Under the pieces are notes generated by a model. The model was not told where the DNA came from. It ran no database searches and saw only the letters and a program-made list of their open reading frames with translations. The position numbers were made by a program, and so were the translations under genes. From Bacteroidales bacterium (GTDB taxonomy: Bacteria > Bacteroidota > Bacteroidia > Bacteroidales > UBA7960), in the NCBI GenBank assembly GCA_007131895.1, contig SLPR01000244.1, positions 1 through 5,846 of the forward strand: DNA of 5,846 bases, written 5' to 3'. Below are positions 1 through 5,846 of this stretch, in pieces (within the stretch, counting starts at the first letter, position 1; every line of letters begins with the position of its first letter).

Positions 1-657
1 AAGATGGGTGGCTATATCCTGCATACCGGGGGGGATTGTTTTTAGCTCGAGGATATACCGGTGACTTGTTTGGTTGGCCTGGTTAAAAAAGGATATAAAG
101 TGCTCCAGCTGGGTTTGCCGTTTTTTGGGTAATCTTTTTATTTGAATGATGTGAGATACATGTGTAAGGTAGTTGATAAAATCACTTTCTACCTGTACCG
201 GTTTTTTATCATAGAGGTTGATAACCTTTCTGTCTACCTTAACTGCCATATAGGGTATTTCAGCAACATTGTACCCCAGGATGTAAATGGCGATTATGGG
301 ATATATGCCTTTTGTATTGTATTCAGGGCGCTTATTTTCCTGAACAGTCGACGCTCCTGAGCGATAGGCGGCTGCCAGGTAATTTCGGAATCGTTGCAGA
401 TCGGTACTGTATTTTGATTTTTGCAGCTCAATGAGCACCGTTTCTTTATTTCCTTCTTCAGTTTCAATGGTAGCGATAAAATCAAGCCTGTAAAATTTCA
501 ACAGACGGGTTTCGTCGTAAGCTGTGGTTTCCTGTGATTTGAATTCAATCTCGAAAACTTTCTTCTCCAGGATGATCTCCAATACCCTGCGTGCAATTTT
601 CTTGTTTTGCATCAGGTATTTAAATGCGGTGTCGTATATGGGGTTGATAATGTGCAT
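1..657 (-). CDS. PD-(D/E)XK nuclease family protein (Rpn/PDDEXK_2-like), 3' end outside window
   Basis: Reading the minus strand from the ATG at 657-655 gives 219 residues with no stop up to the left edge, so the C-terminus is missing; relatives are usually nearer 280-310 residues. The start is the first ATG after an in-frame TGA six codons upstream. The N-terminus NPIYDTAFKYLM is the typical opening of this Bacteroidota family. The putative nuclease core is visible: D59 in YRLDF, then E77 and Q79 in VLIELQKSK, that is D-x17-E-x-Q, where Q replaces the usual lysine of the E-x-K motif. A conserved RFRNYLAAAYRS helix follows (residues 90-100), then a hydrophobic strand near GIYPIIAIYILGY (117-129). 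Family knowledge: members are annotated as Rpn-like recombination-promoting nucleases or 'putative transposases'; E. coli Rpn proteins are DNA endonucleases. DNA cleavage here is inferred. It follows the MutS-like gene by 58 bases on the same strand. A run of seven C on the coding strand (28-34) lies near the visible end. Confidence 0.88.
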   Translation of the reverse strand, partial: MHIINPIYDTAFKYLMQNKKIARRVLEIILEKKVFEIEFKSQETTAYDETRLLKFYRLDFIATIETEEGNKETVLIELQKSKYSTDLQRFRNYLAAAYRSGASTVQENKRPEYNTKGIYPIIAIYILGYNVAEIPYMAVKVDRKVINLYDKKPVQVESDFINYLTHVSHIIQIKRLPKKRQTQLEHFISFFNQANQTSHRYILELKTIPPGMQDIATHL

Positions 658-682
658 AATAAACGGGATAAGTCAAGTAGTA

Positions 683-711
683 AAAATACAAAATATCCAC
701 AAAAAAGTCAA
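683..711 (-). promoter_or_regulatory. Possible promoter for the PD-(D/E)XK gene
   Basis: In the 58-base gap the minus strand reads TTGACT (711-706), a 17-base spacer, then TATTTT (688-683), ending 25 bases before the start codon. This resembles a general sigma-70 promoter (five of six and four of six consensus bases). The Bacteroidota -7 box TAnnTTTG is only approximated here by an overlapping ATATTTTG. The gap is very AT-rich, so a chance match is quite possible. Transcription could equally continue from the MutS-like gene, because no terminator hairpin is visible in the gap. Confidence 0.3.
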
Positions 712-715
712 TGAT

Positions 716-2500
716 TTATCTTTCGATATCAATGCCAATTTCTTTTAAAAGCAAAGAGGCATTGAATGTATTGCAGACCCCGGTTTTGAGCTTATAGTCA
801 AATTTCATTTTGTTATTATCGTCAATGATAATATCAAAATAGTAATTGGTAATTTTCTGTGGGTAGCTTTTCTGCATTTCAGCCAGTTCGAGGTTATGGG
901 TGGCTATTACTGCCGGCACTTTATAGTTGATCAATTCGCGTGTGATTGCCATGCTACCCTTTGCTTTATCTGCGGAGTTGGTGCCACGCAACAATTCATC
1001 CAGCAGCAGAAGCACATTGTTGTCTTCTCTCACACTTTCCAGTATTTTTTTCAACCTGAGTATTTCCCTGTAAAATGTACTGGTATTTTCGCTTAATGAA
1101 TCGGTAATGGTAAGGTAGGTCATGATACGGAATAGGCTGATGTGGAGTTTGTCTGCACAAACCGGTGCACCCGCCTGAGCAAGGATGATATTTACCCCCA
1201 GGGTTCTCAAAAAAGTACTCTTTCCGGCCATATTCGAACCGGTCACAATGGTGATGAAAGAACCTTCGGCCCATTGAAAACTATTGCTGACCCGTTCTTT
1301 TTCTGCAATCAGCGGATGGCCCATTTCTCTGCCCGACAGTTCGAACTTATTTTCGGTAAATTCGGGATAGTTCCATTGGGGATGATTGTTTTCCAGGTTG
1401 GCCAGACTTATGAGTGCTTCCAGCTTTCCGGCTACTTCAAACCAAAGATGGGTTTTGGATGCGTACTTGTCAAACCATGCAGATATTTTTATACATGTTA
1501 AAATATCCCAGATAAAGAAATAATTGAGGATGGCCCCAACTATCATATTGAGCGAATAGTCCAGTTTTTTGCTTAAACCTTGTAAGTAGGCGATGGCGGT
1601 GGTGGCATTGTTCTTCTCCAGCAAGAGGTCTTCCTGAAGATTTTTAAGGTAGGGTGCCGAAAATTCTTCCGCTTCCAGAGTGGTAAGCATGTGATGATAA
1701 TCGATTAAGGTTTTTTCTCTTCCTTCGAGCTGGATTTTAATGGTGCTGGTAAACCGATTCATTCTGGCATTGAAAAAGTAGTTGAAAAAAACCGGCAAAA
1801 GAAGCAGGGATGCATTTAACCCTGCAAAAATGATTGCTGAAAGGGTGATGGCGAGTATGCTGAAAGAAGCAGTTATCCATATTTTTATATTATGGGGAGG
1901 CGGGAGTGTTTTTTTGATTTCAGGTAAATGCTCAGCATCAAAATCTTTGATTCTGCGTTCATAGAGTTCAACCCTGAGGTTTTCGCACCAGGATTTTTTC
2001 AGGGCAAGCTCTTTTACCGCTTGCTGTCTGGCGAGGATGGTGTCAAGTTCAGGCTCATCAGAAAGCCACCCTGTCAGTGCCTTGTTTCCGACCCCGGTGG
2101 CACAGCGATTTATGTAATGAAATAACCCTTTTTCTCCAAAAATGTCCATGTCAAGGCTATAGTCATGGTTGGGATCCCGGAATGCCAAAGCTGAATAATA
2201 TTTATTTCCCTCAAGGTTGAGGCATTGTATTTCGTTTGCAAGTAACATTTTGCGGGTATTTTCCCTGGTCAGGTTTGCATGATTTTTCAAATGGATTAAT
2301 ACAACCTGAACAAAACCAATGGCCAGCAGCACCGTTACAGCACCAGGAATTAATTTTAATGTACTTATGCTGATAATCAATGAAATAACCAGCAAGACAA
2401 AACCCAACAGCCTCCCCATGCTTAAATAGTTGTCTCTTCTTTGCAGATATTCGATGTTCTTTTCTGTCTCCTCTATTCTTTGATGATAATAGTTGATCAT
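716..2500 (-). CDS. Membrane-anchored MutS-like ATPase (MutS-related protein)
   Basis: The complete 594-residue protein starts at the first ATG after an in-frame TAA; only a weak AAGG (2508-2505) precedes it. Residues 1-27 are charged and helical, probably a short coiled coil. Hydrophobic segments follow at about 31-50 and 52-71, at about 207-243 (probably a hairpin), and a weaker one near 319-338. The MutS core begins near GREMGHPLI (390-398), equivalent to the R-HP motif of MutS. The ATPase domain has Walker A TGSNMAGKST (420-429, K427), the DSLSENTSTFYRE signature (467-479), Walker B VLLLLDELLRGTNS (D501, E502) and the switch histidine in ATHNLELAEM (H535). The mismatch-reading and connector domains of true MutS (about 850 residues) are absent, as is the Smr nuclease of MutS2. 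Nucleotide binding and hydrolysis are well supported. A role in mismatch repair is not, and the substrate is unknown. This compact membrane form is widespread in Bacteroidota and usually annotated simply as MutS. It appears to have its own promoter and follows a terminator. Confidence 0.93.
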   Translation of the reverse strand: MINYYHQRIEETEKNIEYLQRRDNYLSMGRLLGFVLLVISLIISISTLKLIPGAVTVLLAIGFVQVVLIHLKNHANLTRENTRKMLLANEIQCLNLEGNKYYSALAFRDPNHDYSLDMDIFGEKGLFHYINRCATGVGNKALTGWLSDEPELDTILARQQAVKELALKKSWCENLRVELYERRIKDFDAEHLPEIKKTLPPPHNIKIWITASFSILAITLSAIIFAGLNASLLLLPVFFNYFFNARMNRFTSTIKIQLEGREKTLIDYHHMLTTLEAEEFSAPYLKNLQEDLLLEKNNATTAIAYLQGLSKKLDYSLNMIVGAILNYFFIWDILTCIKISAWFDKYASKTHLWFEVAGKLEALISLANLENNHPQWNYPEFTENKFELSGREMGHPLIAEKERVSNSFQWAEGSFITIVTGSNMAGKSTFLRTLGVNIILAQAGAPVCADKLHISLFRIMTYLTITDSLSENTSTFYREILRLKKILESVREDNNVLLLLDELLRGTNSADKAKGSMAITRELINYKVPAVIATHNLELAEMQKSYPQKITNYYFDIIIDDNNKMKFDYKLKTGVCNTFNASLLLKEIGIDIER

Positions 2501-2546
2501 ATAGCCTTGGGTATTTGTTTGTTTCCAAATCTGATTTACAATGGCA

Positions 2547-2577
2547 CAAATTTACTTAAATTGAACGCACTTCCTAA
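2547..2577 (-). promoter_or_regulatory. Bacteroidota-type promoter for the MutS-like gene
   Basis: The minus strand has TAAATTTG (2554-2547), an exact match to the Bacteroidota -7 consensus TAnnTTTG. Nineteen bases upstream is TTAG (2577-2574), three of four bases of the -33 box TTTG. The expected transcription start is a few bases downstream of 2547, giving a leader of roughly 40 bases before the ATG at 2500. It lies just after the terminator of the preceding gene, where a promoter would be expected. No operator or riboswitch-like structure is evident in the leader. Confidence 0.6.
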
Positions 2578-2590
2578 CACTGTAAAAAGC

Positions 2591-2633
2591 AAAAGAAAAC
2601 CCGGACTCTTTCTGAAGAAATCCGGGTTTTTTT
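2591..2633 (-). terminator. Intrinsic terminator after the secreted-protein gene
   Basis: A perfect 10-bp stem is formed by AAAACCCGGA (2596-2605) and TCCGGGTTTT (2621-2630). The 15-base loop can itself fold, TTTC (2609-2612) pairing with GAAA (2617-2620) around TGAA, giving a compound hairpin. On the minus strand it is followed by TTTTCTTTT, the tract expected of a terminator, 22 bases beyond the stop codon of the large gene (2654-2652). On the plus strand it is followed by seven T (2627-2633), so it could work in both directions, although no plus-strand gene is seen in the window. Confidence 0.87.
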
Positions 2634-2651
2634 GAATGCATTGAGATAATT

Positions 2652-5600
2652 TTATCTGGAGATAACCAGTTTTATTGCCTCTGTTTGATCATTCCCTGAT
2701 AATTCAAGGATGTAGTTTCCTGCCGGTAATCCGGTAATATGAACACTTTCGTTATACAGAGCAGTAGTAATCACAAGTTTTCGACTCCACACTTTTCGGC
2801 CGTTAGAACCCAAAAGGGTCAATTGATAGCTTCCAGGCTCAAAGCCCTCCAGCTGCAGAAAAGTCCTTCCATCAAACACAGGATTGGGGAATACTTTCAT
2901 TCTGCTGCTTTCGGTGGACATTTCATCAATCCCTGTGCATTCTTCCACCTCTACTTTCACGCTGGCAATTCCCGGGCATCCTTGTTCATTGCGGACAATT
3001 ACCGAATACACAGTTGTGGAATCGGGACTGACAGTAATGGTTTGATTGGTATCACCAGTATTCCAGAGATAGGTTGCACCCTGGGAAGCTGTAAGTTGAA
3101 CCTCTTCACCACGGCAAATGGTAACATCCTCACCGGCACTCACGTCTTCTCTGCCAATAATCGTGAAGGTTTGTGCTTCGAAGGTAAGTGGTTCAGTATT
3201 CCCCACCTTGTCTGTACTGCGAGCAAAGAAAGCCAGGGAGTCACAGCTTTCGGCCTGCACCAGCCATACCAGCTTATTTTCGCGACCAAAGAGTTCAAAG
3301 TCATTGCCGTTTGTGGAAATATACACTTCCACAAAGTCCAGACCTGAGCCTCCCGGGTCATCTTCAGCTTGAATAGTCAGCTTTACCTGGTGATCCCGGG
3401 AAATGTGCGGAAGTGCCTCAACAATGGTAGTTGGAGAGAAAGCATCCACGGTGTTGAAATGTGTATTGGTGGTAATGGGCGGGTTCAGGTCAAAATAAAT
3501 ATCGGCATAGTGCGAAAGGGTGTCTCCGGTAACGGTACTTTCGTGTGCCATAATGCTGAATTCCACAAACCCTTCACCCACACCTGTAGTGTCATTTACA
3601 GCCAGGAACCCTTTAAAGGGATCAATGGGAGTGGTTCCTGTAGCCGGGTCGATAGTTTCGAAAAGCCAGAATATGCGGTTGTTGTTGATATCGAGCCCTG
3701 CAACAACATCGAGAAAGTACCCTTCCTCCTGGGTAAGATCCAGTCGTTGGGTATAGGAAGCCTGGTTGGCAGGAACTTCAAAGGTATAATCGGCAAAGCC
3801 AAAGGAGCCCAATCTTACGCTCAGCGGGTTGGCATTTTCTGAAATGGGCACATCGATGCGCACGCCCTGGGCGGGTGAATCAGCAAAATCGGGGTCATTT
3901 TCGAAGTACACTGTATAATTTACGGTATTGGTTTGGGCAATAAACTGCTCATCACCAAAGCCCCAGGGACCCTGTATCTCATTAGGATCACAAGGCCTGA
4001 CAACCAATGCACATAATACACCATCCATCCCGGTAATCTCCACACCCCCTAATACCATTCCGCATCCTACAATTGCAGTTTTACAAGCGAAGTACAGGCT
4101 GAGGGTCACAGCATAGGCCGGTGCAGCTCCAACTACAGAGGCTGTTCCTCCAATAACCAGCATAGCTGCTGCCACGCCGCATGTAATTGCAGTGGCGCAA
4201 TAGACAACATTAGAAAAGATTCCCCACCAATGACAGGCATTGTTAATGAAGTTTTGTCCGGAAGGGCCTTCGCAACCGTCGGCAGGGCCGGGGTTGTTTT
4301 TCTGAAGCCAGAGACTGCTGGACGCATCAAAGACATCCACCATGCCATCCGCAAATGTTGCAGATGAGGTATTATAGGATTGGGTGAAAATACAATCCGG
4401 GCAATCAAATGTATATCCAATTGTATCCTGTGCCGCCAGCAATCCTGCTTCTATAAATTGAGTATATAAGGCTTCCAGATAAGCATCCTCATTGGAAAGA
4501 TAATTGATCAACTCCGCCTGCTGGGATGCTTCAAAGTTCATTTCATCAAAATAAATGGGATTGGAAAGGACGAAATCTCTTTTAGTCAAAGCATTATACG
4601 TAATCTGATCAAGATATTCCTTTTCTGTAAGTAGTTCCAGAGAATGGGAAAGACCGAATACCGGGTAGGGGAAATTCCTGAAGGTCATGCTTGCATTGGC
4701 ACTTTCACCGGGCGACAAATCCCTTATCAACAAAGGAGTATATTTATAATCAGGTTCATCAAACGGACTTTGATGGATAAGATAGTCAGGAAGATCATTT
4801 AGCTGAATACCACTTAATGCTTCAACCTTTTCCCTGAGAGTTATTGTTCTCGTATCAGAGGCAATTCCCACCAGTTCATGAGCTGCCCGAAAATAGATTC
4901 TGCTATGGGTATAAGGGACATCTACATTGGAGGTATTTGTAAATACTATTCCAACCGTAGTGGGGTTCCTTACTCCGATAACTGCATTGTAAACAGGCAT
5001 AAGAGTCACCTCCATCTCCCTTGCCGGTTCCACGGTTACTGCCATGGACAAAAGCTCATTTGAGTTGTCGGGGTTAGTAACCTTCAGATTGTAAACGCCT
5101 GCCGGTACTTCTTCCAGCTGCCAGCGCACCTGCAGCTCCATGCTGCTGCGAAACTGCAATATGGTGCCCTGTACCACGGTTTCATTCTCGCTATCTGTGA
5201 GTTCTGCCACTGCTCCTTCCCTGAAACCTGCTCCGTAAATCATGGAGGTAACCCGTCCCTGTCCCATAATAGCAGGGGTAATGGAGTCAATACCAAAAGG
5301 AAGGATGTCGGCCCGAATATCAATATTCTGGAAGAAAAAGTTATGACTTTTTATCTTCAAAAAGTTGTCACCTTCCAGAGTACCGGGGATGAGCAAGGTG
5401 GGAGAGGCCTTGTTGGAACCGGAGTGTCTGTAATCCCAGAAAGGGCCTGTGGGCACGTCTTCGTGGCGCATGTAAAGGGCATTTTGGGTAAAAGTGAGAT
5501 TTGAATGCAGCGTTACCCTCAAATCCGCTCCCTCAGGAAGTCCGAGTCGATAATATACCGATGAATAGCCGGCCAGTGTGTCGCTTACCGTTTCGTTGAG

Positions 5601-5846
5601 CGGCAGCAAAGGCATAGATGACTCTATGGGCTGGTGGGCATATAGAGTGTTATTGTTAAAATCGGTTTCGGGAACAGAAAGGGTTGCATTTGCCATAACC
5701 AAGGTTTCGAACATGCCATCCTTTACCCCGGGAAAATTTTTATCAAGGGTAAAAGTTTGCGAGTCGCCGGGGTCAATAATGGAGGATAAATGTCGATTAG
5801 ACCCCCACAACATGGTATTGCTGAGATCGGGAAGCAGGAGATCAGA
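2652..5846 (-). CDS. Large multidomain secreted/surface protein with T9SS C-terminal sorting domain, 5' end outside window
   Basis: The frame is open to the right edge (1064 residues visible, stop TAA at 2654-2652), so the signal peptide and N-terminus lie outside. Eleven codons precede the ATG at 5813-5811, and what follows that ATG is no signal peptide, so it is not the start. Numbering from that Met, I see: a pre-peptidase-C-like beta domain (about 75-160, with LYMRHEDVPTGPFWDYR); an IPT/TIG-like domain (174-262, ending GVYNLKVTNPDN); a beta-rich region (263-395); a helical stretch (397-460); a cysteine-rich hydrophobic segment (514-608); a conserved module starting DPNEIQGPWGFGDEQ (609-790); a fibronectin-III/Ig-like domain (791-887, STDKVGNTE); a PKD/Ig-like domain with YLWNTGDTNQTITVSP (888-960); and the type IX sorting domain (973-1053). 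No enzyme motif is visible. It is probably an extracellular adhesion or structural protein, but the missing part may carry a catalytic domain. Domain assignments come from recalled sequence patterns, not a search. Confidence 0.9.
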   Translation of the reverse strand, partial: SDLLLPDLSNTMLWGSNRHLSSIIDPGDSQTFTLDKNFPGVKDGMFETLVMANATLSVPETDFNNNTLYAHQPIESSMPLLPLNETVSDTLAGYSSVYYRLGLPEGADLRVTLHSNLTFTQNALYMRHEDVPTGPFWDYRHSGSNKASPTLLIPGTLEGDNFLKIKSHNFFFQNIDIRADILPFGIDSITPAIMGQGRVTSMIYGAGFREGAVAELTDSENETVVQGTILQFRSSMELQVRWQLEEVPAGVYNLKVTNPDNSNELLSMAVTVEPAREMEVTLMPVYNAVIGVRNPTTVGIVFTNTSNVDVPYTHSRIYFRAAHELVGIASDTRTITLREKVEALSGIQLNDLPDYLIHQSPFDEPDYKYTPLLIRDLSPGESANASMTFRNFPYPVFGLSHSLELLTEKEYLDQITYNALTKRDFVLSNPIYFDEMNFEASQQAELINYLSNEDAYLEALYTQFIEAGLLAAQDTIGYTFDCPDCIFTQSYNTSSATFADGMVDVFDASSSLWLQKNNPGPADGCEGPSGQNFINNACHWWGIFSNVVYCATAITCGVAAAMLVIGGTASVVGAAPAYAVTLSLYFACKTAIVGCGMVLGGVEITGMDGVLCALVVRPCDPNEIQGPWGFGDEQFIAQTNTVNYTVYFENDPDFADSPAQGVRIDVPISENANPLSVRLGSFGFADYTFEVPANQASYTQRLDLTQEEGYFLDVVAGLDINNNRIFWLFETIDPATGTTPIDPFKGFLAVNDTTGVGEGFVEFSIMAHESTVTGDTLSHYADIYFDLNPPITTNTHFNTVDAFSPTTIVEALPHISRDHQVKLTIQAEDDPGGSGLDFVEVYISTNGNDFELFGRENKLVWLVQAESCDSLAFFARSTDKVGNTEPLTFEAQTFTIIGREDVSAGEDVTICRGEEVQLTASQGATYLWNTGDTNQTITVSPDSTTVYSVIVRNEQGCPGIASVKVEVEECTGIDEMSTESSRMKVFPNPVFDGRTFLQLEGFEPGSYQLTLLGSNGRKVWSRKLVITTALYNESVHITGLPAGNYILELSGNDQTEAIKLVISR
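2655..2897 (-). other. Type IX secretion C-terminal sorting domain (type A) of the large protein
   Basis: The last 81 residues have the full type A pattern: KVFPNPV at the beginning, a GSYQLTLLGSNGRKV strand pair, ITGLPAGNYILELSG, and a final KLVISR. In this family the domain directs the folded protein through the outer-membrane type IX translocon and is usually cleaved, with the cargo attached to the cell surface or released. It therefore implies that the organism has a type IX system and that this protein reaches the outside of the cell. Confidence 0.93.
3444..3989 (-). other. Conserved extracellular module 'DPNEI-GP-GFGDE' in the large protein
   Basis: Residues 609-790 (numbered from the Met at 5813) begin DPNEIQGPWGFGDEQ and include VNYTVYFENDP, VRLGSFGFADYTFEVP, FWLFETIDPATG, PFKGFLAVND and YADIYFDLNPPITTNTHFNT. 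I recognise this pattern from very large surface or repeat-containing proteins of several bacterial phyla, where it also sits just before an Ig/FnIII-like domain with an EDDPGGSG...STDKVGN pattern, as it does here. It is probably a DUF11-like beta-sandwich pair. Its function is not known to me. Confidence 0.6.
3990..4274 (-). other. Cysteine-rich hydrophobic segment inside the secreted protein
   Basis: Residues 514-608 (numbered from the Met at 5813) contain eight of the fourteen cysteines seen in the protein (C514, C527, C539, C545, C577, C584, C601, C608). They also hold two long stretches rich in Gly, Ala and Val (about 532-572 and 578-606) with small-residue spacing such as VIGGTASVVGAAPAYAV. 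Another pair, C471 and C474, precedes it. The stretches look like membrane helices or a tightly packed Gly/Ala helical hairpin held by disulfides. Relatives of this architecture also seem to have a Gly/Ala-rich hydrophobic patch just before the DPN-GFGDE module, so it is probably a genuine domain and not a frameshift artefact. Confidence 0.6.

Noticed and set aside
294..485. Minus-strand 63-codon frame
   Set aside because: It is out of frame within the PD-(D/E)XK gene, whose reading frame is continuous from 657 to 1 and has the family motifs.
1142..1501. Plus-strand open frame of 119 codons
   Set aside because: It is antisense to the Walker A and core region of the MutS-like ATPase, and no motif is visible in it.
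716..2500. Calling this gene mutS or mutS2
   Set aside because: The protein lacks the mismatch-binding domain of MutS and the Smr domain of MutS2 and has added membrane segments, so no standard symbol fits.
2652..2665. Small palindrome TTATC-TGGA-GATAA over the stop codon of the large gene
   Set aside because: A 5-bp AT-rich stem is too weak and too common to call a regulatory or terminator element; the strong hairpin at 2596-2630 explains termination.
2739..3347. Plus-strand open frame of 202 codons opposite the large secreted protein
   Set aside because: It lies wholly antisense to a frame with clear domain motifs (T9SS sorting domain, PKD-like domain). Its own translation shows no recognisable motif and it has no promoter or binding site upstream.
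3369..3842. Plus-strand open frame of 157 codons
   Set aside because: It is antisense to the conserved DPN-GFGDE module of the large protein, and its composition looks like a reverse-complement shadow.
5811..5813. ATG as the start of the large protein
   Set aside because: The frame is open for eleven more codons to the window edge, and the residues after this Met are not a signal peptide, although the protein ends in a type IX export domain.

Overview
The window most likely comes from a member of the Bacteroidota. Three independent signs agree. A very large protein ends in a type IX secretion (Por) C-terminal sorting domain, a system essentially confined to this phylum. The upstream region of the second gene carries a TAnnTTTG -7 box, the phylum's usual promoter element. 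The third gene is a PD-(D/E)XK (Rpn-like/PDDEXK_2) protein of a type very common in Bacteroidota genomes. All three genes lie on the minus strand, so transcription runs from the right edge to the left.

Layout in transcription order: (1) 5846-2652 is the C-terminal 1064 residues of a multidomain secreted or surface protein whose start lies beyond the right edge. (2) 2651-2501 is an intergenic region with a strong hairpin terminator for gene 1, followed by a promoter for gene 2. (3) 2500-716 is a complete 594-residue membrane-anchored MutS-like ATPase that has the MutS core and ATPase end but no mismatch-reading N-terminal domains. (4) 715-658 is a short AT-rich gap with a possible promoter. 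(5) 657-1 is the N-terminal 219 residues of the PD-(D/E)XK nuclease-family protein, cut by the left edge.

The secreted protein appears transcriptionally separate from the other two genes, because a terminator and a new promoter stand between them. The MutS-like gene and the nuclease gene are 58 bases apart, co-directional, and have no visible terminator between them, so read-through is possible. Whether they work together cannot be told from one genome. I see no tRNA, rRNA, CRISPR array, insertion sequence or long repeat. The most unusual features are a cysteine-rich hydrophobic segment inside the secreted protein, the mosaic domain order of that protein, and the membrane-bound form of the MutS-like ATPase. 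I do not see a clear new multi-gene system here.
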